Shown: positions 1 through 8,633 of the stretch, in pieces
Layout of the letters: the number at the start of each line of letters is the position of its first letter
Numbering within the stretch: position 1 is the stretch's first letter
Assembly (NCBI RefSeq): GCF_026805545.1
Contig: NZ_JAPRFR010000003.1
Span: 62,001 to 126,000 of the forward strand
DNA length: 64,000 nucleotides
Direction of reading: 5' to 3'
Source: Aerococcus kribbianus
GTDB lineage: Bacteria > Bacillota > Bacilli > Lactobacillales > Aerococcaceae
Notes under the pieces: model-generated
Told to the model about the DNA's origin: nothing
Databases searched by the model: none
What the model saw: the letters and a program-made list of their open reading frames with translations, nothing else
Program-made: the position numbers and the translations under genes

Positions 1-152
1 CGTTTGGAACGACGCGCTTGACGGTTAACATCATCAATTAAGTGACTTACACGGTTATTTTTGTCTTCTTCATAAATTGCAATAGCAGAAATTGCCGCAA
101 TTCCAGCTAAAGCACCTAATGCGATTAGAGTCGCTTTGGTTGAATTCTTCAT
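1..152 (-). CDS. Partial small membrane-anchored protein, function unknown
   Basis: Only the first 50 residues are inside the window; the gene runs off the left edge. It starts at ATG 152 with AAGGAG about 8 nt upstream. The visible part has a Lys near the N-terminus, a hydrophobic Ala/Ile/Gly-rich stretch at about residues 7-27 that should be a signal-anchor helix, then a charged tail with many Arg, Lys, Asp and Asn. This looks like the small one-helix proteins sometimes annotated as YtxH-like, but the family cannot be assigned from 50 residues. An extended -10 box lies upstream. Confidence 0.6.
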   Translation of the reverse strand, partial: MKNSTKATLIALGALAGIAAISAIAIYEEDKNNRVSHLIDDVNRQARRSK

Positions 153-179
153 GTTAAAAACTCCTTCGTCTTTTATTCT

Positions 180-188
180 ATTATAACA
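180..188 (-). promoter_or_regulatory. Extended -10 promoter of the leftward partial gene
   Basis: On the minus strand the sequence is TGT followed by TATAAT, an extended -10 about 28 nt upstream of ATG 152. No good -35 box was found at 17 nt, which fits an extended -10 promoter. Confidence 0.5.
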
Positions 189-252
189 CAGGGCGCACTC
201 ATAAACTATACAAAGCTGAAGTTAATGAATGATAAACACATATAATAAATCA

Positions 253-783
253 TTACTTTATGGCTAATAAGGGATAATAAACTTGAAATTCCGCAGGCGC
301 TTGGTCATAGGTCAAAAACTTCACCGCTAATTCTGCAGGGCCCGCTTCAACTGGATGACCAGTAAGCAAATAACGAAAATCAATATGATAATGACTGCCC
401 TCATCCTTAACTGGATTAGCGGGAATAGAGATTTGGTTGATGTCCACCAAAATTTGTCGGCAAGTTGGAGTAAACTGTAAGCCGGTTTCTTCACCAAATT
501 CCCGGATGGCAGTCTGCCCTGGGAATTCCCCAGGCTCCACATGACCAGCAGGAAGCAAGCTTTGGTGAAGATAGGGGTGGTGAATAAAGCAGAGTTCTTG
601 GTTGGAAAAATAAAGCGCTGAAGCTGATAAGTGCAGGGTCGACTTCCGATCTGCTAAAGAATGATCGGCGGCTACCTTTAATTGGTCTTGTAGACTCTTC
701 CAGTCTTTCCCTAGCAAATGAGGATAGTTTTGCTTGGCTAAGCGAGCTAAAGCGTTTAAGGCATATGATTTAAGCTTGGTCAT
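253..783 (-). CDS. Nudix hydrolase
   Basis: A 176-residue protein with a complete Nudix box at residues 80-102: G80, E86, then REFGEETGL at 94-102, fitting GX5EX7REUXEEXGU. The box binds Mg2+ and supports hydrolysis of nucleoside diphosphates linked to another group; the substrate cannot be told from sequence. The start overlaps the end of folC by 14 nt and has GGAGC 8 nt upstream, so it is probably the last gene of the folate cluster. Nudix enzymes that remove pyrophosphate from dihydroneopterin triphosphate are known in folate synthesis, so that role is possible here but unproven. No terminator is evident downstream. Confidence 0.85.
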   Translation of the reverse strand: MTKLKSYALNALARLAKQNYPHLLGKDWKSLQDQLKVAADHSLADRKSTLHLSASALYFSNQELCFIHHPYLHQSLLPAGHVEPGEFPGQTAIREFGEETGLQFTPTCRQILVDINQISIPANPVKDEGSHYHIDFRYLLTGHPVEAGPAELAVKFLTYDQAPAEFQVYYPLLAIK

Positions 784-2068
784 AATAGGATGCTCCTATA
801 GTTTTAATTAGATGGAAGGAACCAAGGACAATGACAGGCTGCTTAGGATTAGTGGATTGCGAGTGTTGCTTGGCTTGTTCGAAGGCCCGGTGAGCGTCAA
901 CTTGAATAGCGACATTGATTCCATAATCAGAAAAGACCTCTGCCAAATCAGTAGCTGGTAGACGTCGCGAAGGAAAATCAGCCTCGGTGACGATAAAATC
1001 AGCCTCTAAGTGGCTAAGACAGGCCACCAAGTCATTAACTGCCTTATCCTTGAGAAAGGCACAGACGATAGTTAAACATTGGTTGGGAAATCTCGCCTGC
1101 AAAGTCGCCCGCAATTCGCCCATTGCAGCTGGGTTATGAGCTGCATCAAGAATAATTGGTGGATCCTTAGATAAGCAGTCAAAACGTCCAGGAAGTTGCC
1201 AGCCAGACAAGGCTCGATTGACTAAATCACTATCAAAAACTAAATCGTGATCTGCTAGCCAAGCTTGATAGCAAAGCATGGCCGTGGACAAATTCTCACA
1301 CTGAAAACTGCCTCGTAAAGCTAAATCAACGGTAACTTCTTGACCATTGAGTAACCGCAAACAATAGTTTTCACTATGGGCCTGCCAGGTCACTTGCGAA
1401 CGATCTTGGTAAAACCATTGGGAATCTGCTTGGTCTTCTTGTTGATGTTTGAGCTGGTCTACGACTTCTGAGTCTTGCTCAGGTCCTACGACCACCTTTT
1501 GATGGGGGCGCATAATTCCTGACTTAGTTTTGGCGATTTCACTTAATGTATTCCCCAGCATGGCGGTATGATCACGAGCAATCTTAGTGAAAACGGCATA
1601 ATCCGAATGAGCAATGGCATTAGTCGCATCTAATTCACCACCTAATCCGCATTCTAAAACCACATAATCACAGCCTTGCTCAGCAAAATAAGTCATCGCC
1701 ATTAAAAAGACTAATTCAAATTGTGAGAAATCCTCTGCTACTTGGCTATTAACCCTTTCCAATAATGAGGAAAATGCAGATTCGGCAATCATACGGCCAT
1801 TAATTTGGATGGATTCTCGTTCCGTATAAAGATGGGGACTGGTAAATAAGCCCAACTTAAAGCCATGACCCTGTAACAGATGGGATAGCATATGGGCTGT
1901 TGAACCCTTGCCATTGGTTCCTGCAATATGAATAATCGGCATTGCTTGATCCGGGTGGCCCAAGGCTTCTAAGGCAGCTCGCAAAGGAGCCAAGCGATCC
2001 CCTTGACCATACAATATTTCCGCATGTTGGGCCCTAAATTGGGATTGACTGGATTCTTGAGAGGTCAT
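770..2068 (-). CDS. folC: Bifunctional folylpolyglutamate / dihydrofolate synthase
   Basis: A 432-residue Mur-ligase-like ATP-dependent enzyme that joins glutamate to dihydropteroate and/or folates in the cytoplasm. The P-loop GTNGKGS is at residues 50-56, followed by FTSPHL, the family signature. The C-terminal ligase domain includes the conserved DAAHNP segment. Length is normal. The ATG shares one base with the stop codon of folE (TAATG), so the two are translationally coupled. It is the fifth gene of the leftward fol cluster. Confidence 0.93.
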   Translation of the reverse strand: MTSQESSQSQFRAQHAEILYGQGDRLAPLRAALEALGHPDQAMPIIHIAGTNGKGSTAHMLSHLLQGHGFKLGLFTSPHLYTERESIQINGRMIAESAFSSLLERVNSQVAEDFSQFELVFLMAMTYFAEQGCDYVVLECGLGGELDATNAIAHSDYAVFTKIARDHTAMLGNTLSEIAKTKSGIMRPHQKVVVGPEQDSEVVDQLKHQQEDQADSQWFYQDRSQVTWQAHSENYCLRLLNGQEVTVDLALRGSFQCENLSTAMLCYQAWLADHDLVFDSDLVNRALSGWQLPGRFDCLSKDPPIILDAAHNPAAMGELRATLQARFPNQCLTIVCAFLKDKAVNDLVACLSHLEADFIVTEADFPSRRLPATDLAEVFSDYGINVAIQVDAHRAFEQAKQHSQSTNPKQPVIVLGSFHLIKTIGASYYDQA

Positions 2069-2649
2069 TATTGCCCCACCTTTGGCAAGGATTGCAGGAA
2101 TTCATTACGCAGTTGATTATCCTCATTGAAAGCACCCAAGAAATATGTGGTTCGAGTCATGGATTGGCTCTTAGCCACTCCCCGCATTTCTACGCACATA
2201 TGCCGGGCATCCACAACCACTGCCACTCCCTTGGCCCCAGTAATATCTGCCAAAATATCAGCAACTTCATGGGTGATTTTTTCTTGTACATTTAAACGAC
2301 GCGAAACAAAGTCCACCAAACGGGGAATCTTAGACAAGCCAATGATCTTTCCGTCTTGTGGCAGGTAACCAACATGGACCTTACCAAAGAAAGGCAACAT
2401 ATGATGTTCACACATGGAATAAAAGGGAATATTGTTGACACTAACCATCTGAGATGATTCGGTCATTTCAGTGGGAAACATTTTTCCTTGGGTAAATTCA
2501 CTAACTCCGGTCGAAGACGTTGTTTCTGCCAAGGCCTTAGCCACCCGCTTAGGTGTTTCCACTAACCCCGTCCGGTCAGGGTCTTCCCCAATTTCAATCA
2601 ACAAGTCTCTTACTAATGCTTCAATACGCGCTAAATTGAGTTCTGTCAT
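2068..2649 (-). CDS. folE: GTP cyclohydrolase I
   Basis: A 193-residue enzyme catalysing the first committed step of tetrahydrofolate synthesis, GTP to dihydroneopterin triphosphate. The zinc ligands are visible: Cys80 and His83 in CEHH, and Cys152 in HMCVEMRG. The segment GLSKIPRLVDFVSRRLNVQE is the usual active-site region. Normal length for a homodecameric type IA enzyme. It follows folK by one base and overlaps folC by one base, so it is inside the folate operon. Confidence 0.96.
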   Translation of the reverse strand: MTELNLARIEALVRDLLIEIGEDPDRTGLVETPKRVAKALAETTSSTGVSEFTQGKMFPTEMTESSQMVSVNNIPFYSMCEHHMLPFFGKVHVGYLPQDGKIIGLSKIPRLVDFVSRRLNVQEKITHEVADILADITGAKGVAVVVDARHMCVEMRGVAKSQSMTRTTYFLGAFNEDNQLRNEFLQSLPKVGQ

Positions 2650-2650
2650 C

Positions 2651-3136
2651 TTAATTTCCTATTCTTTCTATTTTTTGTTCTGATACTTGTAAGTGTTTAA
2701 TCGCTGCCTCCACCTGGTCATAATAAGTAAAGTCTCTAGGCATAATTTCTGCCAAGGGGACCAGGACAAAAAGGCGGTTAAAAACTTCAGGATGAGGTAG
2801 GCTAAGTGCTTTGGTATCTAACTGAGTGTCGCCATAGAAAAGAATATCAATATCAATGGTGCGTGGTCCCCAATGAACTAAACGTTTCCGGTCTAGACTG
2901 GCTTCAATCTCATGAATCAAATCAAGTAAGTCTGTAGCTGATAAGTCTGTTTCCATAAGCAGCGCCTGGTTGATAAAGTCATCTTGGACAACTCCACCCA
3001 CGGGAGAGGTTTGATAATAAGCTGAAGCTTTAATCAACTTATTATCAGGATTTTGACTTAATTTGGCTACTGCTGCTTGTAAGAAGCCTTGCCGGTCACC
3101 CATATTGGACCCCAAGCTAAGATATACCTTAGTCAT
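2651..3136 (-). CDS. folK: HPPK, 6-hydroxymethyl-7,8-dihydropterin pyrophosphokinase
   Basis: Transfers pyrophosphate from ATP to 6-hydroxymethyl-dihydropterin, giving the substrate for FolP. The chosen start, ATG 3136, gives 161 residues beginning MTKVYLSLGSNMGD and has GGAGG 6 nt upstream; a start six codons earlier would place the ribosome site inside the gene. The family signatures SLGSNMGD near the N-terminus and GPRTIDIDIL near residue 90 are both intact. It starts 2 nt downstream of the folB stop codon. Confidence 0.95.
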   Translation of the reverse strand: MTKVYLSLGSNMGDRQGFLQAAVAKLSQNPDNKLIKASAYYQTSPVGGVVQDDFINQALLMETDLSATDLLDLIHEIEASLDRKRLVHWGPRTIDIDILFYGDTQLDTKALSLPHPEVFNRLFVLVPLAEIMPRDFTYYDQVEAAIKHLQVSEQKIERIGN

Positions 3137-3137
3137 T

Positions 3138-3488
3138 CTATGCCTCCAATTCAATCTCTGCAGAATCTAAAATTCCCTCAATAGGCACTTGTAACTTCCG
3201 CACATTGACCTTAACTCTGGCAATCTTATCAGGGCTTGCAGCCTTAATCAAGTCAACAATGTCAAAGGCTAACGACTCAATTAAGTCTGCCCGACTCTGT
3301 TCAATATACTCACGAATAATATCATAAAAGACCGCATAAGATACTGTTTCGTCTAGGTCATCACGGCTAACTGATGACTTCATCGTTACAGTTAGATCAA
3401 TGGCAATATTCTGACCTAAATGTTTTTCTTCCGGAAAAACACCAATATGGGAATAAAAGCGCATATTATTTAATTTAATTTTAAACAT
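3138..3488 (-). CDS. folB: Dihydroneopterin aldolase
   Basis: Converts 7,8-dihydroneopterin to 6-hydroxymethyl-dihydropterin and glycolaldehyde. The open frame extends upstream into folP, but ATG 3488 is preceded by AGGAGGT and gives a 116-residue protein beginning MFKIKLNNMRFYSHIGVFPE, which matches the family in length and in its conserved G-x-x-x-E-E region. The conserved Lys of the active site is likely in the VNVRKLQVP segment. Third enzyme in the pathway order of this operon. Confidence 0.93.
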   Translation of the reverse strand: MFKIKLNNMRFYSHIGVFPEEKHLGQNIAIDLTVTMKSSVSRDDLDETVSYAVFYDIIREYIEQSRADLIESLAFDIVDLIKAASPDKIARVKVNVRKLQVPIEGILDSAEIELEA

Positions 3489-3519
3489 AAAAGACCTCCT
3501 CTTGTGGATTAACCAAAAT

Positions 3520-4509
3520 TTACTTGTCCTGGTAGGCAGGAAAATCAATAGCTTCAACCTGGTTTGCCAAACGGACATGGTTAGCAATGCTTTGGGCAAT
3601 CCGATGGTCATGAGCAGCATGAACACGAACAACCTCAATGCCTTGGTAGGCAGCAATCGCCGTCAATACTGCCGACGCTTGATCGCGGTGGGCAAAGCCA
3701 GCTTCTGTGCTAACATCATTTTCTACGCCAATCTCACCCAAAGTATTTTGGATAAAACGTTTTCGTGAGACCCCTAAAAAGCAAGTAAAGCCCCATTCGT
3801 GGATTAAAGGAGCAAATTTAATGGCTTGGTAATTTTCACGTTTAGTGAAGCCAAAACCGACGCCCGGGTCCAACATGATGCGTTCATGGTTTAAGCCAGC
3901 TTGGTCGGCATAGGCTAAACTTTTTTGGAAATAATTTCTCAGCAAGGAGGGGACATCCATTTCAGCAAATTCAGCTAATTCCTCTGCAGAAAAGACCCCC
4001 TCAGCCCCAAAAGTAGGGAAAATTTTAGATGATGGATGGTCTGGACGAACAATCACCGGATTTGCCATGATAATAGCACCGGCATTACTTTTGGCAATCG
4101 TCGCCGCCATGTTAGGGTCACCTAAAAGTCCGGTAATATCATTGATAATATCTGCTCCAGCAGCGATTGCGGCTTCTGCTACTTGGGCCTTCCAGGTATC
4201 CACAGAAATAAAAATTTCCGGATATTGGGCGCGCAAGCCACGGATAACAGGGACAATCCGATTAATTTCAGCTTCAATTTCCACATAGCTGGAACCAGGT
4301 CGGGTGGACTCCCCACCAATATCAATCATCTGGCAACCCTGAGCAATTAAGTCTGTGGCTCGTTGCAGTGCCTTATCAGTGGCAAACCATTTCCCCCCAT
4401 CAGAAAAAGAATCCGGTGTGACATTGACAATCCCACACAGGATGGTTTCTTGGCCGTGACTGATTGTTCGCCCTTGACATGCGAATTGAATGACTTGTTC
4501 TGCCTCCAT
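3520..4509 (-). CDS. folP: Dihydropteroate synthase (sulfonamide target)
   Basis: Condenses hydroxymethyl-dihydropterin pyrophosphate with p-aminobenzoate. Start ATG 4509 has GAGGTG 6 nt upstream; the frame is open further but without a ribosome site. Motifs: NVTPDSFSDGG (residues 29-39), GGESTRPG (65-72), MLDPGVGFG (212-220) and SRKRF (248-252), all intact. At 329 residues it is longer than the common 270-280 residue enzymes; much of the extra lies at about residues 150-190 between the NDITG and LDPGVG blocks. First gene of the fol cluster, with about 30 nt to folB. Confidence 0.94.
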   Translation of the reverse strand: MEAEQVIQFACQGRTISHGQETILCGIVNVTPDSFSDGGKWFATDKALQRATDLIAQGCQMIDIGGESTRPGSSYVEIEAEINRIVPVIRGLRAQYPEIFISVDTWKAQVAEAAIAAGADIINDITGLLGDPNMAATIAKSNAGAIIMANPVIVRPDHPSSKIFPTFGAEGVFSAEELAEFAEMDVPSLLRNYFQKSLAYADQAGLNHERIMLDPGVGFGFTKRENYQAIKFAPLIHEWGFTCFLGVSRKRFIQNTLGEIGVENDVSTEAGFAHRDQASAVLTAIAAYQGIEVVRVHAAHDHRIAQSIANHVRLANQVEAIDFPAYQDK

Positions 4510-4657
4510 GCTAGCACCTCGTTCATATAATATAAGTAGACATATACACACTTACATTGTAAACGATAACACAAAGAATAGCGATAACTTTTTTAAAATT
4601 TATCGCTTATTTTTAACTATAGATGGTGTGCCTAAAATTTCATTTTAATTGAAATAG

Positions 4658-4693
4658 AAAAATAGAGGTTAGAACCCTCGTCCCAACCTCTAT
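4658..4693 (-). terminator. Intrinsic terminator of ctsR-clpC, GAGGTTGGGA type
   Basis: On the minus strand a 9-bp stem ATAGAGGTT / AACCTCTAT is followed by a run of T residues, just after the clpC stop. The stem top carries TTGGGA, linking it to the four similar terminators in this window. The rest of 4510-4709 holds only this element and a probable fol promoter that I could not place with confidence. Confidence 0.85.
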
Positions 4694-4709
4694 CCTAAAT
4701 GAAGTTATT

Positions 4710-7241
4710 TTAAATACTAGTTAACGCTTCTTGATCAATGCTAATATTTTCTTTGAACTCACTACCATTAGGATGTTTAACCTTAATATAAATTTTTTCC
4801 TTATTCACACCCACAGTGACTTCATCACCAGCTCCTACTTGGCCTGCAATCAACATATCTGATAAGGGATCTTCAATCTGACTTTGAATGACACGACGTA
4901 AGGGACGGGCTCCATATTCGGGTTTAAAGCCAACTTTAGCAATATGTCGACGTCCGCCAGCAGTAACCTTAAGCGAAATTTCTTGTTCACTCAACCGTGC
5001 TGCTAGGTCATCAGTAAATTTCGTCACAATTTCTTCGATTTGTTCTTGAGCCAAGGAATGGAAGACGATAATTTCATCTATCCGATTGATAAATTCAGGA
5101 CGGAAGGTACGCTTCACTTCCTCACGAATTCGTTTACTCATGGCTTCATAGTTGCTAACTGGATTTTGTGCTCCGAAACCAACTGATTTCTCATCTCGAA
5201 GAGCCGTTGCCCCTAAGTTAGAGGTCATAATCAGAATAGTATTGCGGAAATCAACCCGACGCCCCTTACTATCAGTGATATAGCCATCATCAAAGATTTG
5301 TAACATCATGTTAAAGACATCGGGATGAGCCTTCTCAATTTCATCAAAAAGAATCACAGAATAAGGATGTTGGCGTACCTTTTCAGTGAGTTGGCCACCC
5401 TCTTCATAACCAACATAACCAGGTGCTGAGCCTACTAAACGAGAAGAAGCATATTTCTCCATGTATTCAGACATGTCAATCCGAATCAGATGTTTCTCGG
5501 AGCCAAAGAGGTTAACTGCTAAAGTCTTAGCCAGTTCCGTCTTACCTACCCCGGTAGGTCCTAGAAACATAAAGGAGCCAATGGGACGGTTAGGATTTTT
5601 CATACCTGAGCGAGCACGCTTAATGGCGCGACTTACCGCTTCAACAGCTTCTTCTTGGCCTTTGACCCGTTGATGGAGGTCAGACTCTAGGTGCTGCAAT
5701 TGGCTGGTTTCTGAGGCTTGCATCTGTTGAACGGGAATCTTGGTCCACATCGAAACCACTTGGGCCATATCATCTTCTGAGACTAGAGGCCGGTCCTGAT
5801 CAACTTCCTGATCTTTGGGCTTAGCCGCCATAATTTTAGCTTGTAAGTCTTGGACTAAGTCGAATTGTTGTTTATGCAGTTCAGCCGCTTGATCAAAGTT
5901 GCCTTGATTCACTGCGGTTAATTTTTCGGCTTCTAATTGGTCAACCAAACTTTTAACCTCATCTGGATTATGACTAGGTTTTTCTGGTAAGGGTTGATCC
6001 AAACGTTTACTTGCTCCGGCTTCATCCATAATATCAATAGCCTTGTCGGGTAAATAGCGATCCGAAATATAGCGTTCTGATAGACGAACGGCTGCTTCTA
6101 AGGCAGCATCAGTTATAGCGACATTATGGTATTTCTCGTAGGCTGGCCGTAAGCCCGATAGAATAGCCACTGCTTCTTCTAGGCTAGGTTCTTCCACCTG
6201 TACCTTGGCAAAGCGTCGTTCTAAGGCAGCATCTTTTTCAATGTATTTCTGATATTCATCAAGGGTAGTCGCACCGATAATTTGTACGGTACCACGGGCT
6301 AAGGCAGGTTTCAAAAGATTAGAGGCATCAATTGCTCCTTCTGCCCCACCAGCGCCAATAATGGTGTGAATTTCATCAATAAATAGTAAGGCATTACCGT
6401 CTTCTTCGATTTCATTGACCAAATTTTTTACTCGGTCTTCAAACTCACCCCGGTATTTTGTCCCGGCCACTAAAGAGCCTACATCTAAGGACAATAAGCG
6501 TTTATTGGCTAGGCTAGGAGGAATATCGCCATTGGCTAATTTTTGGGCAATCACTTCCGCAATAGCTGTTTTCCCCACACCAGGTTCACCCACCAAAACA
6601 GGGTTATTCTTAGTGCGCCGACTCAAAATTTGCAGTAGGCGGCGGACTTCGAAGTCCCGGCCAATCACTTGGTCTAATTTGCCATCGCGAGCTGCCTGAG
6701 TTAAATCCTTAGTCAAGGAAGCTAAGACACTTTGTTTTTGTTGGCTACCATTTAGCATTGAAGACTGGCGATTGGCATTCTTAGTATGACGTGGCGGCCG
6801 TTTACCAATCATTCGATAAATATCTTTGCGTAAACGCCCTTTATCAACAGCCATATTATCAAGAATCCGAGTGGCCAGCATAGTCTCTTCCAAGATAGCC
6901 AGCAGAATATGCTCCGTACCGATTAAGGAGGACTCTAAACGCTTGGCCTCCTCTGCTGCTCGATATAAGACCTTACGACTCTTAGGTGAATAAGCACGAT
7001 CGTCCTTATAGGCCGAATCTTGAGCGCCATTACCATAACCCATGATGAGTTCGACTTCTTCGCGTAATTCATCGTATTCAGGTAGGTAATGCGCTAGGGC
7101 GGCATGGGCTACACCCTGGTCTTCCTTGAATAAACCTAAGAGCAGATGGGCAGATCCAATTGATTTGTGACGGAAAGCATTGGCTTCCTCTGCTGCATAA
7201 TTTAAGGCTTGCTGTGCACTTTTTGTGTAGATCTCATGCAT
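4710..7241 (-). CDS. clpC: ATP-dependent Clp protease ATPase subunit ClpC
   Basis: An 843-residue Hsp100 unfoldase that feeds substrates to ClpP. Order of domains: two N-terminal Clp repeats (about 1-150), first AAA+ module with Walker [10 protein letters not shown] near residue 217 and Walker [10 protein letters not shown], a UVR-type coiled linker near 430-465, and second AAA+ module with GPTGVGKTE near residue 560. These mark ClpC rather than ClpB or ClpE. It lies 22 nt downstream of ctsR and must share its CtsR-controlled promoter. No mcsA or mcsB lies between the two genes. Confidence 0.96.
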   Translation of the reverse strand: MHEIYTKSAQQALNYAAEEANAFRHKSIGSAHLLLGLFKEDQGVAHAALAHYLPEYDELREEVELIMGYGNGAQDSAYKDDRAYSPKSRKVLYRAAEEAKRLESSLIGTEHILLAILEETMLATRILDNMAVDKGRLRKDIYRMIGKRPPRHTKNANRQSSMLNGSQQKQSVLASLTKDLTQAARDGKLDQVIGRDFEVRRLLQILSRRTKNNPVLVGEPGVGKTAIAEVIAQKLANGDIPPSLANKRLLSLDVGSLVAGTKYRGEFEDRVKNLVNEIEEDGNALLFIDEIHTIIGAGGAEGAIDASNLLKPALARGTVQIIGATTLDEYQKYIEKDAALERRFAKVQVEEPSLEEAVAILSGLRPAYEKYHNVAITDAALEAAVRLSERYISDRYLPDKAIDIMDEAGASKRLDQPLPEKPSHNPDEVKSLVDQLEAEKLTAVNQGNFDQAAELHKQQFDLVQDLQAKIMAAKPKDQEVDQDRPLVSEDDMAQVVSMWTKIPVQQMQASETSQLQHLESDLHQRVKGQEEAVEAVSRAIKRARSGMKNPNRPIGSFMFLGPTGVGKTELAKTLAVNLFGSEKHLIRIDMSEYMEKYASSRLVGSAPGYVGYEEGGQLTEKVRQHPYSVILFDEIEKAHPDVFNMMLQIFDDGYITDSKGRRVDFRNTILIMTSNLGATALRDEKSVGFGAQNPVSNYEAMSKRIREEVKRTFRPEFINRIDEIIVFHSLAQEQIEEIVTKFTDDLAARLSEQEISLKVTAGGRRHIAKVGFKPEYGARPLRRVIQSQIEDPLSDMLIAGQVGAGDEVTVGVNKEKIYIKVKHPNGSEFKENISIDQEALTSI

Positions 7242-7263
7242 AGACTAACTCCTCACTGTTTGT

Positions 7264-7722
7264 TTACTGGTATTTAAGTTTCACTAAAAGGTTGCGTAAA
7301 ATTTCCGAACGCAAACGGTTAGGATGGTCAACTAAGGATAAGGCATCCTTATCTAAGGCGGCATACATAAGCTGAGCCTCACGTTTACTGATAATCTCGT
7401 TATTATAGAGATTTGTAATAATAGCGGCTGCATCACGGTCGGAAGTTTGTTCATCCACCATAGCTAACATGGCATCGATAAAGTCCGATTCGTCGGCTAT
7501 GTCCAGTTTCATAATCCGGATATAGCCTCCGCCTCCACGTTTACTCTCAACAACATAGCCATTTTCTGGTGTGAAACGCGTTTTAATGACATAGTTGATT
7601 TGTGAAGGGACACATTGGAAGCGGTCAGCCATCTGCTTGCGCTGGATTTCAATTCGTTCTTGTTCTTGTAAAATTTTATTGATATAGGTTGCTATAATAT
7701 CAGACATACTTTCATTTTGCAT
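7264..7722 (-). CDS. ctsR: Transcriptional repressor CtsR, heat-shock class III
   Basis: A 152-residue dimeric repressor of clp genes. The DNA-binding winged-helix region is clear: FQCVPSQINYVIKTRF followed by the glycine-rich wing KRGGGGYIRI (residues about 34-70). The C-terminal dimerisation half is shorter in conservation but of usual length. Start ATG 7722 has GAGGTG 8 nt upstream; a second ATG five codons later is possible. The gene is preceded by a CtsR box, so it autoregulates. Its usual modulators McsA and McsB are not encoded next to it. Confidence 0.95.
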   Translation of the reverse strand: MQNESMSDIIATYINKILQEQERIEIQRKQMADRFQCVPSQINYVIKTRFTPENGYVVESKRGGGGYIRIMKLDIADESDFIDAMLAMVDEQTSDRDAAAIITNLYNNEIISKREAQLMYAALDKDALSLVDHPNRLRSEILRNLLVKLKYQ

Positions 7723-7738
7723 CTTATTTCACCTCGAG

Positions 7739-7755
7739 TCTGACTATATTTGACT
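7739..7755. promoter_or_regulatory. CtsR operator
   Basis: Minus strand: AGTCAAA, 3 nt, AGTCAGA. This matches the known CtsR tandem heptad RGTCAAA-NAN-RGTCAAA with a single mismatch. It sits just downstream of the ctsR -10 box and upstream of the ribosome site, where bound CtsR would block transcription of ctsR-clpC. Confidence 0.85.
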
Positions 7756-7765
7756 ATTCCTCTTT

Positions 7766-7794
7766 ATCATACGTAATTTTGCCAAACAAGTCAA
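7766..7794 (-). promoter_or_regulatory. Vegetative promoter of ctsR-clpC
   Basis: Minus strand -35 TTGACT (7789-7794) and -10 TATGAT (7766-7771) with a 17-nt spacer, about 10 nt before the CtsR operator. Confidence 0.85.
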
Positions 7795-7828
7795 TCAAAA
7801 GAGCCTTCCCTTCTTGCAATTAAGAAAC

Positions 7829-7858
7829 AAAAAAGACCTTAGCATAGGCCAAGGTCTT
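7829..7858 (-). terminator. Terminator of the tRNA operon
   Basis: Minus strand stem AAGACCTT / AAGGTCTT followed by TTTTT, placed right after tRNA-Pro. Confidence 0.85.
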
Positions 7859-7867
7859 CTATATTAG

Positions 7868-7941
7868 TCGGGAAAACAGGATTCGAACCTGCGACCCCTT
7901 GGTCCCAAACCAAGTGCTCTACCAAGCTGAGCTATTTCCCG
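7868..7941 (-). tRNA. tRNA-Pro (anticodon TGG)
   Basis: Cloverleaf read on the minus strand: acceptor CGGGAAA/TTTCCCG with discriminator A, GTTCGAATC T-arm, anticodon stem CTTGG/CCAAG with loop TTTGGGA giving TGG. The 3' CCA is not encoded. Last of seven tRNAs in the cluster. Confidence 0.97.
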
Positions 7942-7951
7942 CAAATAAAAA

Positions 7952-8025
7952 TGCACCCAGCAGGATTCGAACCTGCAACCGCCTGATTCGTAGTCAGGTA
8001 CTCTATCCAGTTGAGCCATGGGTGC
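7952..8025 (-). tRNA. tRNA-Arg (anticodon ACG)
   Basis: Acceptor GCACCCA/TGGGTGC, anticodon stem CCTGA/TCAGG with loop CTACGAA giving ACG, which would be edited to ICG. CCA is not encoded. Confidence 0.97.
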
Positions 8026-8046
8026 ATATTGTTATTAAATTGTAAA

Positions 8047-8132
8047 TGCCGAGGACCGGAATCGAACCGGTACGGTAATCACTTACCGCAGGATTTTAAG
8101 TCCTGTGCGTCTGCCAGTTCCGCCACCCCGGC
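8047..8132 (-). tRNA. tRNA-Leu (anticodon TAA)
   Basis: Class II tRNA of 86 nt with a long variable arm (GGTAA...TTACC). Anticodon stem CAGGA/TCCTG with loop CTTAAAA giving TAA. Discriminator A, no encoded CCA. Confidence 0.97.
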
Positions 8133-8211
8133 GCTTTCTTTTATAAAAGCGCTCCGGTATAAGAAATATTATACCACTAATTAAAGTTTTGTCTAGCTCT
8201 TTTTATAAAAA

Positions 8212-8283
8212 AGCGGAAGACGGGATTCGAACCCGCGACCCCCACCTTGGCAAGGTGATGTTCTACCACTGAACTACTTCCGC
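8212..8283 (-). tRNA. tRNA-Gly (anticodon GCC)
   Basis: Acceptor GCGGAAG/CTTCCGC, anticodon loop TGCCAAG-type giving GCC, T-arm GGGTTCGAATCCC. The 80 bases between this gene and tRNA-Leu hold no recognised feature. Confidence 0.97.
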
Positions 8284-8294
8284 ATATTTAGGGA

Positions 8295-8367
8295 TGCCGG
8301 CTAAAGGACTTGAACCCTCGACCCTCTGATTACAAATCAGATGCTCTACCAACTGAGCTAAGCCGGC
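8295..8367 (-). tRNA. tRNA-Thr (anticodon TGT)
   Basis: Acceptor GCCGGCT/AGCCGGC, anticodon stem CTGAT/..CAG with loop TTGTAAT giving TGT, discriminator A, no encoded CCA. Confidence 0.97.
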
Positions 8368-8378
8368 AAATCAAAAAA

Positions 8379-8451
8379 TGACCCGTACAGGATTCGAACC
8401 TGTGACCCACTGATTAAAAGTCAGTTGCTCTACCAACTGAGCTAACGAGTC
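8379..8451 (-). tRNA. tRNA-Lys (anticodon TTT)
   Basis: Acceptor GACTCGT/ACGGGTC, anticodon loop TTTTAAT giving TTT, T-arm GGTTCGAATCC, discriminator A. Confidence 0.97.
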
Positions 8452-8455
8452 ATTA

Positions 8456-8528
8456 TGGAGAATGAGGGGTTCGAACCCCCGACATCCTGCTTGTAAGGCA
8501 GACGCTCTCCCAGCTGAGCTAATTCTCC
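8456..8528 (-). tRNA. tRNA-Val (anticodon TAC)
   Basis: Acceptor GGAGAAT/ATTCTCC, anticodon loop TTACAAG giving TAC. First gene of the cluster, about 25 nt downstream of its promoter. Confidence 0.97.
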
Positions 8529-8558
8529 AAGTCATCCTGTCTTTTTGACAACTATTAA

Positions 8559-8587
8559 ATAATACCACCAGATATTAAATTTGTCAA
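8559..8587 (-). promoter_or_regulatory. Promoter of the seven-tRNA operon
   Basis: Consensus -35 TTGACA (8582-8587), 17-nt spacer, -10 TATTAT (8559-8564) on the minus strand. Its strength fits a stable-RNA operon. It lies back to back with comC. Confidence 0.88.
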
Positions 8588-8633
8588 ACCTATTTTTATA
8601 TTTTTTTCGTATTTATAAGTAGGAGGGATAATT

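Noticed and set aside
3138-3656. Long 172-codon version of folB
   Set aside because: The first 56 codons overlap folP and are not FolB-like; AGGAGGT precedes the internal ATG at 3488.
7868-8528. An rRNA operon next to the tRNA cluster
   Set aside because: A strong promoter lies immediately upstream of tRNA-Val and comC follows; no 16S, 23S or 5S sequence is present.
8371-8568. A 65-codon ORF across the tRNA cluster
   Set aside because: It reads through the tRNA-Lys and tRNA-Val genes on their own strand; T-arm sequence creates the open frame.
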